DNA of 64,000 nt from Paenibacillus polygoni (GTDB lineage: Bacteria > Bacillota > Bacilli > Paenibacillales > Paenibacillaceae): contig NZ_CP127162.1 of the NCBI RefSeq assembly GCF_030263935.1, positions 2,551,501 through 2,615,500 on the forward strand, given 5' to 3'. Shown one piece after another: positions 9,317 through 18,620 of this stretch. The notes below the pieces were generated by a model. That model was not told the DNA's origin and did not search any database. It worked only from the letters and a program-made list of their open reading frames with translations. The translations under genes were made by a program, and so were the position numbers. Numbering within the stretch: the first letter of the stretch is position 1; each line of letters begins with the position of its first letter.

Positions 9317-10555
9317 ATGGGAAAAGCACTAATCATTGGCGCCGGCGGCGTAGCTTCAGTAGCAATTCATAAATGCGTTCAAAACAGCGAGGTATTCGAA
9401 GAAATTTGTATTGCAAGCCGTACGAAGTCCAAATGTGATGAGCTGAAAGCAAAATTGGATGGTTGCAACACGAAAATTACCACTGCACAGGTGGATGCCA
9501 ACAACGTAGATGAGTTAATCGCTCTAATTAACGAAGTAAAACCAGATATCGTCATGAACCTGGCTTTACCTTACCAAGATTTAACGATCATGGATGCTTG
9601 TTTGGCTACTAAAACGCATTATATGGATACAGCAAACTATGAGCCGGAAGATACGGCAAAATTCGAATACAAATGGCAATGGGATTATCGCGAACGTTTT
9701 GAAAAAGCAGGAATTACAGCACTTTTGGGAAGCGGATTTGACCCCGGCGTAACAGGCGTGTTTTCCGCCTATGCACTGAAACACTATTTTGACGAAATCG
9801 AATATATCGATATCTTGGATTGCAACGGCGGAGATCATGGTTATCCTTTCGCAACCAACTTCAATCCGGAAATTAACATCCGCGAAGTGTCCGCTAATGG
9901 ACGTTACTGGGAGAATGGACAATGGATCGAAACGAAACCAATGGAAATCAAACGCGAATATAACTTTGCTGAAGTTGGCCAAAAAGATATGTATCTTCTC
10001 TATCATGAAGAGCTTGAATCCCTTGCGCAAAATATCCCTGGACTGAAACGCATTCGTTTCTTCATGACTTTCGGTCAAAGCTATCTCATGCACTTGAAAG
10101 CACTTGAAAACGTAGGAATGACTTCCATTGAACCAATCGAATTCGAAGGAAAACAAATCATTCCGCTTCAATTCCTGAAGGCTGTGCTTCCAGACCCTGC
10201 TTCTCTCGGTCCCCGCACGGTAGGTAAAACAAACATTGGCTGTATCTTCAAAGGGAAAAAAGACGGCCAAGACAAGACTTACTATGTTTACAATGTGTGC
10301 GACCATCAAGAGTGCTTTAAAGAAGTGGGCTCCCAAGCTGTCTCCTATACAACGGGCGTACCTGCTATGATCGGTGCGGCAATGGTCATGACTGGCAAAT
10401 GGAATAAACCAGGTGTATTCAATGTTGAGGAGTTCGATCCAGATCCATTCATGGAAGAACTGAACAAATGGGGCCTTCCATGGGTAGAAGACTTCAATCC
10501 GGTGCTAGTTGATGCATTGCCTGAGGAAGCTAAAGAGTCGGAGCGCGTTCGCTAA
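9317..10555 (+). CDS. carboxynorspermidine/carboxyspermidine synthase (saccharopine dehydrogenase family)
   Basis: 412 aa. An N-terminal Rossmann motif LIIGAGGVASVAIHKC binds NAD(P)H, followed by PDIVMNLALPYQD and the conserved substrate region GSGFDPGVTGVFSAY. The C-terminal part is of saccharopine-dehydrogenase type. By family knowledge it reductively condenses aspartate semialdehyde with a diamine to carboxy(nor)spermidine, in the cytoplasm. The next gene encodes the matching decarboxylase, which fixes the assignment. The start is ATG after AGGGGATTG. The TAA is one base before the start of the decarboxylase gene. Confidence 0.93.
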   Translation: MGKALIIGAGGVASVAIHKCVQNSEVFEEICIASRTKSKCDELKAKLDGCNTKITTAQVDANNVDELIALINEVKPDIVMNLALPYQDLTIMDACLATKTHYMDTANYEPEDTAKFEYKWQWDYRERFEKAGITALLGSGFDPGVTGVFSAYALKHYFDEIEYIDILDCNGGDHGYPFATNFNPEINIREVSANGRYWENGQWIETKPMEIKREYNFAEVGQKDMYLLYHEELESLAQNIPGLKRIRFFMTFGQSYLMHLKALENVGMTSIEPIEFEGKQIIPLQFLKAVLPDPASLGPRTVGKTNIGCIFKGKKDGQDKTYYVYNVCDHQECFKEVGSQAVSYTTGVPAMIGAAMVMTGKWNKPGVFNVEEFDPDPFMEELNKWGLPWVEDFNPVLVDALPEEAKESERVR

Positions 10556-10556
10556 T

Positions 10557-11684
10557 ATGAGGTTCGAGGAATTACCGACACCCTGTTTCGTAGTCGATGA
10601 AGCACTCATTGAAAAAAACCTGAAGATTTTGAACGGCGTTATGCAGCGTACAGGAGCCAAGATTGTGCTGGCGCAAAAAGCTTTTTCTATGACCGCTATG
10701 TATCCCCTCATCGGAAAATACCTCAGCGGGACAACGGCGAGCGGATTATTCGAAGCGCGGCTGGGTCATGAAGAGATGGGCAAAGAAACTCATGTCTTTG
10801 CCCCAGCTTATCGTGAAGATGAAATCGATGAGATTGTGTCTATTTGCGACCATATCATCTTTAATTCCTTCTCCCAGCTGGAAAAGTATAAGGAAAAAGC
10901 CATTGCGGCCGGCAAAAAGATTGGGATCCGGATCAACCCGGAATGTTCAACACAGTTAGGACATGAAATCTATGATCCTTGCTCACCGGGGTCTAGATTC
11001 GGAGTCAAACGGGAGGATTTCCTCCCCGAACTGCTTGTAGGCGTTACGGGACTGCACTTCCACACCCTTTGCCAACAGAACTCGGACGACTTGGAGACCA
11101 CGCTGAATGCAGTCGAAGAAAAGTTCGGGCCTTGGTTGCCGCAAATGGAATGGATCAATTTCGGCGGCGGTCATCATATCACAAGAGATGATTATGATAT
11201 TCCAAGACTGGAAGCCTGTATTTCGCGGATGCAGAATAAATACGGTTTGGAAGTCTACCTTGAACCTGGAGAAGCAATTGCACTGAATGCAGGCTATATG
11301 GTTACCTCGGTGCTGGATATCCATAAGAACGGGATTGAGATTGCCATCGTGGACACGTCAGCAACTTGTCATATGCCGGATGTTCTGGAAATGCCATACC
11401 GTCCGCCGCTTATCGGTTCCGGCGAAGCTGGGGAGAAGTCATACACCTATCGGCTTGGCGGTCCTACCTGCCTTACGGGCGATGTCATTGGGGACTATTC
11501 CTTCGATCAGCCGCTGAAGTGCGGTGACCGATTGGTCTTCGAGGATATGGCGATCTACTCTATGGTAAAAACGAACACCTTTAACGGAATGCCATTACCT
11601 GCGATCGCTGTACAGGACAAAGATGGAGATTGCCGGATCGTGCGCGAGTTCGGTTATCAGGATTTTAAATTCAGACTAGCTTAA
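10557..11684 (+). CDS. nspC: carboxynorspermidine decarboxylase
   Basis: 375 aa fold-type III (alanine-racemase-like) PLP enzyme. It opens with LPTPCFVVDEALIEKNL; the PLP lysine is in KIVLAQKAFS, and GLHFHTLC, FGGGHHI, YLEPGEA and GPTCLTGDVIGDY are the family landmarks. It decarboxylates carboxynorspermidine or carboxyspermidine to the triamine. It starts one base after the synthase stop, so the two are co-transcribed and probably translationally coupled. A strong terminator follows. Confidence 0.93.
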   Translation: MRFEELPTPCFVVDEALIEKNLKILNGVMQRTGAKIVLAQKAFSMTAMYPLIGKYLSGTTASGLFEARLGHEEMGKETHVFAPAYREDEIDEIVSICDHIIFNSFSQLEKYKEKAIAAGKKIGIRINPECSTQLGHEIYDPCSPGSRFGVKREDFLPELLVGVTGLHFHTLCQQNSDDLETTLNAVEEKFGPWLPQMEWINFGGGHHITRDDYDIPRLEACISRMQNKYGLEVYLEPGEAIALNAGYMVTSVLDIHKNGIEIAIVDTSATCHMPDVLEMPYRPPLIGSGEAGEKSYTYRLGGPTCLTGDVIGDYSFDQPLKCGDRLVFEDMAIYSMVKTNTFNGMPLPAIAVQDKDGDCRIVREFGYQDFKFRLA

Positions 11685-11703
11685 TGAATAAGAAACGAAT
11701 AAG

Positions 11704-11740
11704 AAGCCGTAGCCCTATAAGTAGGGTCACGGCTTCTTTT
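11704..11740 (+). terminator. intrinsic terminator of polyamine operon
   Basis: Stem AAGCCGT.GCCCT/AGGGTCACGGCTT followed by CTTTT, 20 bases past the nspC stop. Confidence 0.9.
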
Positions 11741-12000
11741 ATCGTTTCTGTTGTTTCTTATGGTAATGTGGCCAGTCATTATAGCACAATATTTCGTTTA
11801 TACAGCAGGTTTTTTCCTCTCTCTTCTCTCTCCTTGTTAAAATAGCCTTATTTTCTAAATTATCTCGGAATACTTGCCCAACTTTAGTACCTCATTATGG
11901 AAAATTATAGTATCCTCTATTATAGTTCTTACTATTTTAAAGGTTGAAGCTTTCAAGAACAAATGAAGCTATTTTCTAAATAATCATCTTGGAGGTAGAC
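11741..12000. other. intergenic, AT-rich
   Basis: No reading frame. The last ten bases contain the ribosome binding site GGAGGT of the SUKH gene. Its promoter should lie in the AT-rich part, where TATAGT occurs twice, but no clear -35/-10 pair stands out. Confidence 0.4.
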
Positions 12001-13383
12001 ATGAAACAAACGCTTATTGAACAACTAAACAATTGGCACGAAGAAGAGGAATACCAGAAAATTGTAGATTTGCTGAAAACTACTCCAGATGTAGAACAAA
12101 GTTATGAAGCAGTCTCTCTCCTGGCTAGAGCTTATAACAATTTGGGGCTTTATAAAGAAGCGCTCCACCAACTTGAGAACATTGCTGAAGCTGGCAAACA
12201 GGATCCCCTGTGGCATTATCGAGTAGGTTATAGTCTTTATCATTTGAAACGATATGAAGAAGCGGCTCAAGCTTTTCATAGATCAGATCAATTAGAAACC
12301 GGTGATCAAAGTACAGAGTACTTTTTAAGACGGAGCTTTCAAAAAGCAGAAAAACAGAAAAGAGAACAACTTCGGCTCGCGAGGAAGAAAGCTTCCCTCA
12401 AGCGTGGCGATTACATAGAGAGAAAGCTTCCTTTCTCAGATATGAACCTAACTGATTTTTGGGATGACAGCGAGTATGCGAGAACCTCCTATCAGTCTGA
12501 TCCGCCTACGGATGAACGAATTGAATCTATTGAGAAAGAGCTTGGTTACAAGCTCCCCTCCTCTTATATCCAACTGATGAAACAGCAGAATGGCGGGATA
12601 CCGAGAAACACCATTCTTCCAACAGAAGATTCGACCTCATGGGCTGAGGATCATATTGCGATCACAGGCATTATGGGCATTGGGCGCGAGAAAGACTATT
12701 CACTATGCGGTGAGTTTGGCAGTCCGTTTATGATAGAGGAATGGGGATATCCTGACATTGGAGTGGTAATCTGTGATTGTCCTTCCGCAGGACATGATGT
12801 GGTGATGCTAGACTACCGAGCTTGTGGCAGAGATGGCGAACCTGAAGTCGTTCACGTCGATCAAGAAGATGATTATGAGATTACCTTCTTAGCAGACAAC
12901 TTTGAAGCTTTTATTAGAGGTCTAGTGAGTGAAGATGAATATGATACTTCTGAGGAAGATAAGCAGCATGATGTAGATAAAGTAATGCACGGGAAATTCT
13001 CTCCTCTGCTGGAGGAACTCTGTTCCCGTGTAACCGAAGTAGAACAAATGGAACAGAAAATCCGCAGTATATGTGCACGGATTGTTGAAGAAAAAGGGCA
13101 TTTTACTTTTCATGCAAATGAATTATCTTATGTGATGTATGATGTACAGTTTTGGTTGTATACGAAGTCATACCCGAACACTAGTCGCGATCAATATGTG
13201 TCAGCCTATCAGAACATAATCGCTTTTGGAGGGGAATTCGGGCAAGGTGGATACGCACCTTCCTTTGTTACAGATTGGCTTGATCAACGCATCAAGGAAG
13301 GTCGGATTGTACAGAATGATGGGATTCTCCGATTAACCAATTCGTTTACAGAGGAAATAATGAAGCAACTAAATGAAGCTTAA
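12001..13383 (+). CDS. TPR-SUKH (SMI1/KNR4) domain protein
   Basis: 460 aa. The ATG directly after GGAGGTAGAC is chosen; the TTG four codons upstream would overlap that site. Residues about 5-115 carry TPR-like helices (LARAYNNLGLYKEALHQL, VGYSLYHLKRYEEAAQAF). Residues about 160-310 form a SUKH domain: IESIEKELGYKLPSSYIQL, GGIPRNT, IMGIG, then VVICDCPSAGHDVVMLDY. A C-terminal helical part follows. SUKH proteins often act as immunity proteins against secreted nuclease toxins, but stand-alone members are common and no toxin gene is adjacent. No signal peptide, so cytoplasmic. Confidence 0.85.
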   Translation: MKQTLIEQLNNWHEEEEYQKIVDLLKTTPDVEQSYEAVSLLARAYNNLGLYKEALHQLENIAEAGKQDPLWHYRVGYSLYHLKRYEEAAQAFHRSDQLETGDQSTEYFLRRSFQKAEKQKREQLRLARKKASLKRGDYIERKLPFSDMNLTDFWDDSEYARTSYQSDPPTDERIESIEKELGYKLPSSYIQLMKQQNGGIPRNTILPTEDSTSWAEDHIAITGIMGIGREKDYSLCGEFGSPFMIEEWGYPDIGVVICDCPSAGHDVVMLDYRACGRDGEPEVVHVDQEDDYEITFLADNFEAFIRGLVSEDEYDTSEEDKQHDVDKVMHGKFSPLLEELCSRVTEVEQMEQKIRSICARIVEEKGHFTFHANELSYVMYDVQFWLYTKSYPNTSRDQYVSAYQNIIAFGGEFGQGGYAPSFVTDWLDQRIKEGRIVQNDGILRLTNSFTEEIMKQLNEA

Positions 13384-13418
13384 TAACAGATTAGTTCAAT
13401 TTCTAGCAACGAGAAAAA

Positions 13419-13457
13419 GTCTGCTTCAGATTGAAACCTATAAAGCAGACATTTTTT
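13419..13457 (+). terminator. intrinsic terminator of SUKH gene
   Basis: GTCTGCTT/AAGCAGAC stem followed by ATTTTTT, 35 bases past the stop codon. Confidence 0.8.
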
Positions 13458-13466
13458 AAAGGATTT

Positions 13467-13519
13467 AAGCGGCAGTGGGATGACTTTGGTGTGCTGCCGG
13501 AATCATCCCACTGCCGCTT
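13467..13519. repeat. 17-bp perfect inverted repeat (hairpin)
   Basis: Arms 13467-13483 and 13503-13519 (AAGCGGCAGTGGGATGA and complement) are perfectly complementary around a 19-base loop. T-rich sequence follows on the plus strand. It lies between convergent genes and may be a second terminator, serving the minus-strand kinase operon. The stem is longer and more GC-rich than the other terminators here. Confidence 0.75.
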
Positions 13520-13593
13520 GCTTTTTCTAATATATAGTGAACCATGTATTATCAATTATTTAAATCTAAAGGAAAGAAGACATTGATTTATCT

Positions 13594-14664
13594 TTATCCT
13601 TTTTTTGAATAAAACAAGACAGTAAATATACTGCCGCTTCCCAGCTCACTTTGTACTATAATCTCACCACCGCATAGATCAACGATTCGTTTGACCAAGG
13701 AAAGTCCCAGTCCGTTTCCCTTTTTGGCATGAGAAGCATCTCCCTGGAAGAACTTATCGAAAATATGAGCTATCGTTGCCTCATCCATCCCTACTCCTTC
13801 ATCTTGAATCATAAACCGAATTTCATTATCCGATTTCGTCAGTCTAATATCAATCGAACCGCCTGGGTAAGAAAATTTGATCGCATTATCTAACAGGTTG
13901 ATCCAAATCTGCTGAATGAATTCTTCGTTCCCGACAAAGGTCACTTCCTCTAAATCTAGATTTACATTCAAATCTTTGACCGACCATTTCGGTTCCATCA
14001 AAATAATGGTTCTTCGAATTTGTTCATCCAATCGGAATGGTGCTTGATCAACAACAATCTCTAAATTCTCATATTTAGCTAACGTAAGAACATTGGAAGA
14101 AAGCGTCGCTAAACGCTCTGATTCTGCCACAATAATATCTAAATACTCCTGCCTTTCCTCCTCGGTCAAATCATTCTCCTGAAGCAGCTTCGCGAAACCG
14201 CGAATAGACATGATCGGTGTTTTAAATTCATGAGAAAAGTTGTTGATAAAGTCACTTCGGAGTGTTTCGATGCTGGCTAATTCCTGCGTCATTTTATTGA
14301 AGCTTTCCGAAAGCTCCTCCAGCTCTCCTATTCCCTTAATATCAACCTTTACACTAAAGTCGCCGGCTGCGACCTGGTGAATTGAGGCAATGACTTTACG
14401 GATGGGGTTTAAAGCTTTTTTACTTAAGAAAGCGGTTAAGGACGTTCCAATTGCTATACAGATGATAAATAGATTAAATAAACCGAGCAGCGGACTTTCT
14501 TCATTCCCCGGTTGATTTTGGGATTCAGAAAACGTAATAACCCCAAGGTAATGCAGCAGTATAGCAATGAGTAGAATGGAAATAAAAGTCGTCACCAACA
14601 CACCAAAGACTAATAACACTAACGTTATGGTTAGACTTAATCGCTTCTTGAAACGTTGGATCAT
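13594..14664 (-). CDS. sensor histidine kinase
   Basis: 356 aa. Two membrane segments (about 12-40 and 58-80) flank a very short outside loop. A HAMP domain follows (ALNPIRKVIASIHQVAAGDF). Then come HisKA with the phospho-His in NFSHEFKTPIMSIRG, and HATPase with N (LLDNAIKFS), G1 (DEGVGMD), F (IFDKFFQGD) and G2 (GNGLGLSLVKR) boxes. The short loop suggests a signal in or at the membrane rather than a large ligand-binding domain. It overlaps the regulator gene by 4 bases. Probably controls the divergent ABC transporter. Confidence 0.92.
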   Translation of the reverse strand: MIQRFKKRLSLTITLVLLVFGVLVTTFISILLIAILLHYLGVITFSESQNQPGNEESPLLGLFNLFIICIAIGTSLTAFLSKKALNPIRKVIASIHQVAAGDFSVKVDIKGIGELEELSESFNKMTQELASIETLRSDFINNFSHEFKTPIMSIRGFAKLLQENDLTEEERQEYLDIIVAESERLATLSSNVLTLAKYENLEIVVDQAPFRLDEQIRRTIILMEPKWSVKDLNVNLDLEEVTFVGNEEFIQQIWINLLDNAIKFSYPGGSIDIRLTKSDNEIRFMIQDEGVGMDEATIAHIFDKFFQGDASHAKKGNGLGLSLVKRIVDLCGGEIIVQSELGSGSIFTVLFYSKKG

Positions 14665-15338
14665 ATCTTGTGCACCACCGCTTTATAACCCAGTCCTCTA
14701 ACCGTCACAATTTCGAACTCCTGCCAATCCTGAAATCTATTTCGCAGACGGTTTATATGGACGTTAAGCGTATGATCATCGGTTTCTGATTCAAGTCCCC
14801 ATATTTCCTCCATCAGCTGTAATCGAGTAAAAATGACGTTTGGGTACGAGAGTAATTTAAATAGCAGCTGAAACTCTTTTTGTGGTAACGAAAAGACCTG
14901 TTCCTCCCTTGTTACGGTCAATGAATCATAATCGAGCACCACTTTCCCGATCCTCAGTTTATGTTCACTGGCAATCCGCGCTCTGCGAAGCAGTGCTTTA
15001 ATACGTAACACCATTTCTACTTCATCCACCGGTTTTGTCATATAATCATCCGTTCCAGCAAGGAATCCTTTTCTTTTATCCTCACGTTCCTGTTTGGCTG
15101 TCACCATTAAAATCGGCAAATCTCTCCATGAAAGCCGGATTTGTTTTGTCAATTCATAACCGTCCATATTCGGCATCATTAAATCAAGAACGACTAAATC
15201 AATATGCTTCTTTTCCATTACATCAAGTGCTTGAATGCCATCCTCCGCCCAATAGGTAGTAAAGCCATGTTGTTTTAACACAGCACACATTAACTTTCTT
15301 ATATTTTGATCATCTTCAACTACGAGAATTGTAAACAA
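14661..15338 (-). CDS. OmpR/PhoB-family response regulator
   Basis: 225 aa. The receiver domain has the acidic pair (VVEDDQN), phospho-Asp in LVVLDLMMPNMDG, and Lys in DDYMTKPVD. The C-terminal winged helix (VFSLPQKEFQLLFKLL ... VRGLGYKAV) is typical of OmpR-type DNA binding. The TTG start lies 7 bases after GGAGG. It is first in the operon with the kinase and divergent from the transporter at 15489, the usual layout for a regulator of that transporter. Confidence 0.93.
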   Translation of the reverse strand: MFTILVVEDDQNIRKLMCAVLKQHGFTTYWAEDGIQALDVMEKKHIDLVVLDLMMPNMDGYELTKQIRLSWRDLPILMVTAKQEREDKRKGFLAGTDDYMTKPVDEVEMVLRIKALLRRARIASEHKLRIGKVVLDYDSLTVTREEQVFSLPQKEFQLLFKLLSYPNVIFTRLQLMEEIWGLESETDDHTLNVHINRLRNRFQDWQEFEIVTVRGLGYKAVVHKI

Positions 15339-15488
15339 ACGGTTACCTCCATACGATTTGATGAACTTATTTTAACGAAAAAAGATAAATTAAAAATCAA
15401 CAACCAATGTTCTATCCAGTTGATATTCAGTTTATGTTCAATCCTTACACTCTAAACAAGCAACCATATTAGAAAGTGGAGGAACAGA

Positions 15489-17417
15489 ATGAACGTCTTA
15501 GAACTGCATCATATTGACAAAAACTACAAGTTAACTGGCGGAGAACTCTATCATGCTTTGAGAGATATCAGTGTTTCATTTAAGAAAGGTGAACTGGTCT
15601 CCATCATTGGTGAGTCTGGCAGCGGTAAATCAACGCTGATGAATATCATCGGCGGATTGGATTCTGATTTTACCGGCAAGCTGTTATTTAACGGCGAAAA
15701 CATAGGAGAATACAGTGAAAAGCAGCTAGATGAATACCGAAAAAATAAAATCGGTTTTATTTTTCAGAGCTTTAATCTAATCTCCCACCTTTCGATATTG
15801 GATAATGTAACGATTGCAATGACTTTATCAAATGTGAGCAAAGAAGAACGTAAGAAACGTGCTGAAAAAATTCTCGAACAAGTCGGCTTGAAACAACACA
15901 TACACAAAAAGCCGAATCAGCTGTCAGGCGGACAAAAGCAAAGAGTTGCGATTGCCCGGGCCTTAATCAACGATCCGGAAGTAATTATAGCCGATGAACC
16001 GACAGGAGCACTTGATTCAGGGACAACCGACCAAGTACTGAAAATCATCGAAGATATTGCCAAACGAGGTAAGCTCGTCATTATGGTTACCCACTCTGAC
16101 AAAGTGGCAGCACACTCTTCGCGCGTCATCCGTATCGCTGACGGTGAAATTATTGATGACCGTAAAGGCAGAGAACTAGCATATGTAGAAGAAACAGCGG
16201 ACTCTTCAGACTTCCCGAAAGGAACGAAGAATTTAAGCTTTGCCTCTGCTGTTACATTAGCTTTTCAAAATATGAAAGCGAAAATAACCCGAAATATTTG
16301 GGTATCTTTAGGCGCAAGTATCGGGATTATGAGCGTCATTCTCATGCTCTCCCTCGGCGGCGGATTAAAAGCGTATGTGAACCAAACGATTAACAGTATG
16401 ATCAATCCACTTGTTGTTGAAGTAAATATGGACAATCATACGGAAGAACCTTCCGTAAGCAAGGAAGAGATGAACCCCCTGTCAGGTAATTCGACACCTT
16501 TTACAGAAGCCGATCTTGAAACATTATCGAAGATTGAACATGTAGATTCAATGGACAAATCCGTGAACATCATGGGTTTTGGTACCAATTCTATTATCTA
16601 TGGAGACGAAAGTACTTCTGTGTTATCCATATCGACCATGTCACCGAATGTAACAGACTCGGCACTTCTGGATGGCTCCTTCCCGGGTGACAATGAAATT
16701 GTGATTCAAGATGAAATAGCCACTGCGCTTGGCGGTGATATGATTGGCAAGTCTGTCACACTCAAATGGCTCGTAGACGAACAATTTTATAGCGCCGACT
16801 TTATCGTCAGCGGGATTGCGAATAACAATTATGTGAACTTTGAAGATTTGGCGCAAGTCTATGCTGACAACGGCAATGAATTACAGCCGACAACTGTTTA
16901 CTTAGTAACAGATGATGAAAGTCATACAGATGCGATTAAAGCAGAAATAGAGAAATTAGGATACAAAGGTTCTGCACAAGAAGCGATGATGAAGTTATTC
17001 AATGATATGATTGATGCCTTGACGTTTGTACTCGCTTCGATCTCCGGTGTATCTTTATTTGTATCAGCAATTATGATTCTGGTCATTCTCTACATCAGCG
17101 TTGTAGAACGCACGAAAGAAATTGGTGTCCTAAAAGCGATTGGAGCGAGGAGAAAAGATATTAAGCGGATCTTTGTATCAGAAGCTTTTTTGATTGGATT
17201 ATTCAGCGGAATGATTGCCGTTACGATCACTTCTATATTAGGCTGGATTGCAAACCGCATTTCTTCCAGCTTGTTTGATATGAATATTGTACAAATGGAA
17301 ATGAGTTATATTACTTTCGGGATCGTGACAAGCATTGTCATAAGTATGTTATCTGGACTATTACCAGCAAGCAAAGCTGCCAAATTGGATCCTGTTGATT
17401 CTTTAAGACGTGAATAA
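15489..17417 (+). CDS. MacB-like ABC transporter, ATPase-permease fusion
   Basis: 642 aa. Residues 1-230 are a LolD/MacB-type ATPase: Walker A GESGSGKST, Q-loop FIFQSFNL, signature LSGGQKQRVAIARAL, Walker B VIIADEPTGALD, H-loop VTHSD. Residues about 255-500 are a first membrane helix plus an extracytoplasmic MacB-type domain. Three further helices from about 515 to 640 form an FtsX permease core (VVERTKEIGVLKAIGARRKDIKRIF). By family it would couple ATP use to movements of an extracellular domain, in lipoprotein, peptide or antibiotic handling. A single dimerising polypeptide is fitting for this type. It follows GGAGG and is divergent from the two-component system. Confidence 0.92.
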   Translation: MNVLELHHIDKNYKLTGGELYHALRDISVSFKKGELVSIIGESGSGKSTLMNIIGGLDSDFTGKLLFNGENIGEYSEKQLDEYRKNKIGFIFQSFNLISHLSILDNVTIAMTLSNVSKEERKKRAEKILEQVGLKQHIHKKPNQLSGGQKQRVAIARALINDPEVIIADEPTGALDSGTTDQVLKIIEDIAKRGKLVIMVTHSDKVAAHSSRVIRIADGEIIDDRKGRELAYVEETADSSDFPKGTKNLSFASAVTLAFQNMKAKITRNIWVSLGASIGIMSVILMLSLGGGLKAYVNQTINSMINPLVVEVNMDNHTEEPSVSKEEMNPLSGNSTPFTEADLETLSKIEHVDSMDKSVNIMGFGTNSIIYGDESTSVLSISTMSPNVTDSALLDGSFPGDNEIVIQDEIATALGGDMIGKSVTLKWLVDEQFYSADFIVSGIANNNYVNFEDLAQVYADNGNELQPTTVYLVTDDESHTDAIKAEIEKLGYKGSAQEAMMKLFNDMIDALTFVLASISGVSLFVSAIMILVILYISVVERTKEIGVLKAIGARRKDIKRIFVSEAFLIGLFSGMIAVTITSILGWIANRISSSLFDMNIVQMEMSYITFGIVTSIVISMLSGLLPASKAAKLDPVDSLRRE

Positions 17418-17509
17418 AGAGAAAAACTAGCATGAAGATAGCTCCTTTAGGCATTCTCATTTATAACGGGTGAGGGAAAAACTCTATTTAAGTTCAATGG
17501 TACACGAAA

Positions 17510-17545
17510 ACCAGTCGATAACTCATCGGCTGGTTTCATTTTATT
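17510..17545 (+). terminator. intrinsic terminator of ABC transporter
   Basis: ACCAGTCGA/TCGGCTGGT stem with T-rich tail, about 95 bases past the stop. Confidence 0.7.
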
Positions 17546-17622
17546 TCTTCAAATTTCAATTGTATCTTTAACTCACCTCAGGTCAAAGTTCACTTTAAAC
17601 CTATCCTGTTTACTATTTGGCC

Positions 17623-18501
17623 TTAGGAAGTCTTCATTACATATAACTTCGTAATCGTATGGTCCAGTCTCTCTTTAATGAGAATCGCATTTTTATATTT
17701 AGCTGGAATGCCTTCATAACTATAATAAATACCAGCCAACCCTCCAGCAATGGCACCAATGGTATCAGAATCACCACCTAGATTAGCCGCCTTTTGTACA
17801 ACTTCTTCAAAAGTAGTTGTATGAAGCAAAATATGTAGTACCCACCGGAAAGTATGGACGACAAAACCACTTGGCGGACAATCCGGAACTGATTTTATAC
17901 TTTCTTCGTATTCACTTCCTGCAATCTCCGCCTTGATTGATGTTACAAGATCTTCCCCCTGCAGTAGACGGTGAGCGATTCGGTTGTACATGACACAGAC
18001 TTCAGCACACCTAGGATCATAATGCGTCATTCGAGACTGCATGATTGTCACTCGATCGATATCAGACAGCTCCTTGTATGCCAGCGCCACCGGCAGACAT
18101 CGCATGAGCGAGCCATTCCCGCCGCTTTGCCCCATGTCCATGTGTGCAATAAAAGCTGCTTCAAACCAATCTCCTTCAAATTGTTCAAAAACACGGCGAA
18201 TAATGTTTCCTATATCTTTCGGCCGTGATTGGTACCATTCCTTAAAAAAACGCCCGATGGCTTCTACAGGTTCCTCCGTATTTTCGAGTATCCCATCAGC
18301 TACGCAAAGCGTCATCATTGTATCGTCGGTTACTTCTCCAGGTTCGAGGCTCCATACCCCGCCGCCAATGATTTCCGTCAAATATCCATGCTTTTCCTTA
18401 ATCTCCTGTTCCGTCATAAACTCTGTTGTTCCGCCAAGAGCATCTCCGACAGCTACACCGTACATTCCGCCCTTGATGCGGGTCATTAATTTGTTGTCTA
18501 T
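17623..18501 (-). CDS. ADP-ribosylglycohydrolase family protein, possible ATA start
   Basis: 292 aa (287 aa from the first ATG at 18486). DraG-like ARH fold. Metal-site motifs are EVTDDTMMT, GGNGSLMRCLPVA, HYDPRCAE and NLGGDSDTIGAIAGGLAG. Such enzymes remove ADP-ribose from proteins, nucleic acids or nucleotides using two Mg ions. No partner ADP-ribosyltransferase is evident nearby. ATG 18486 has no close Shine-Dalgarno sequence. GAGGG lies 6 bases before an in-frame ATA at 18501, giving M-D-N-K-L-M-T-R-I. Cytoplasmic. Confidence 0.88.
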   Translation of the reverse strand: MDNKLMTRIKGGMYGVAVGDALGGTTEFMTEQEIKEKHGYLTEIIGGGVWSLEPGEVTDDTMMTLCVADGILENTEEPVEAIGRFFKEWYQSRPKDIGNIIRRVFEQFEGDWFEAAFIAHMDMGQSGGNGSLMRCLPVALAYKELSDIDRVTIMQSRMTHYDPRCAEVCVMYNRIAHRLLQGEDLVTSIKAEIAGSEYEESIKSVPDCPPSGFVVHTFRWVLHILLHTTTFEEVVQKAANLGGDSDTIGAIAGGLAGIYYSYEGIPAKYKNAILIKERLDHTITKLYVMKTS

Positions 18502-18590
18502 TCTAATCCCTCATTTCTGTACTAACATAACTTATTGAATTTTAATTTCCTTCCTCATCAGCTGAGGCATTGTAGAATCTAATACTACAT

Positions 18591-18618
18591 TTTTAGAAAG
18601 GTGCAAATAGGCACCTTT
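18591..18618 (-). terminator. short hairpin past frameshifted gene
   Basis: AAAGGTGC/GGCACCTTT with a 5-base loop directly downstream of the gene ending at 18621, minus strand. Weak T run. Confidence 0.5.
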
Positions 18619-18620
18619 AC

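Noticed and set aside
9581..10336. 251-codon open frame antisense to the carboxynorspermidine synthase gene
   Set aside because: Runs opposite to a clearly conserved gene, with no start signal or family resemblance.
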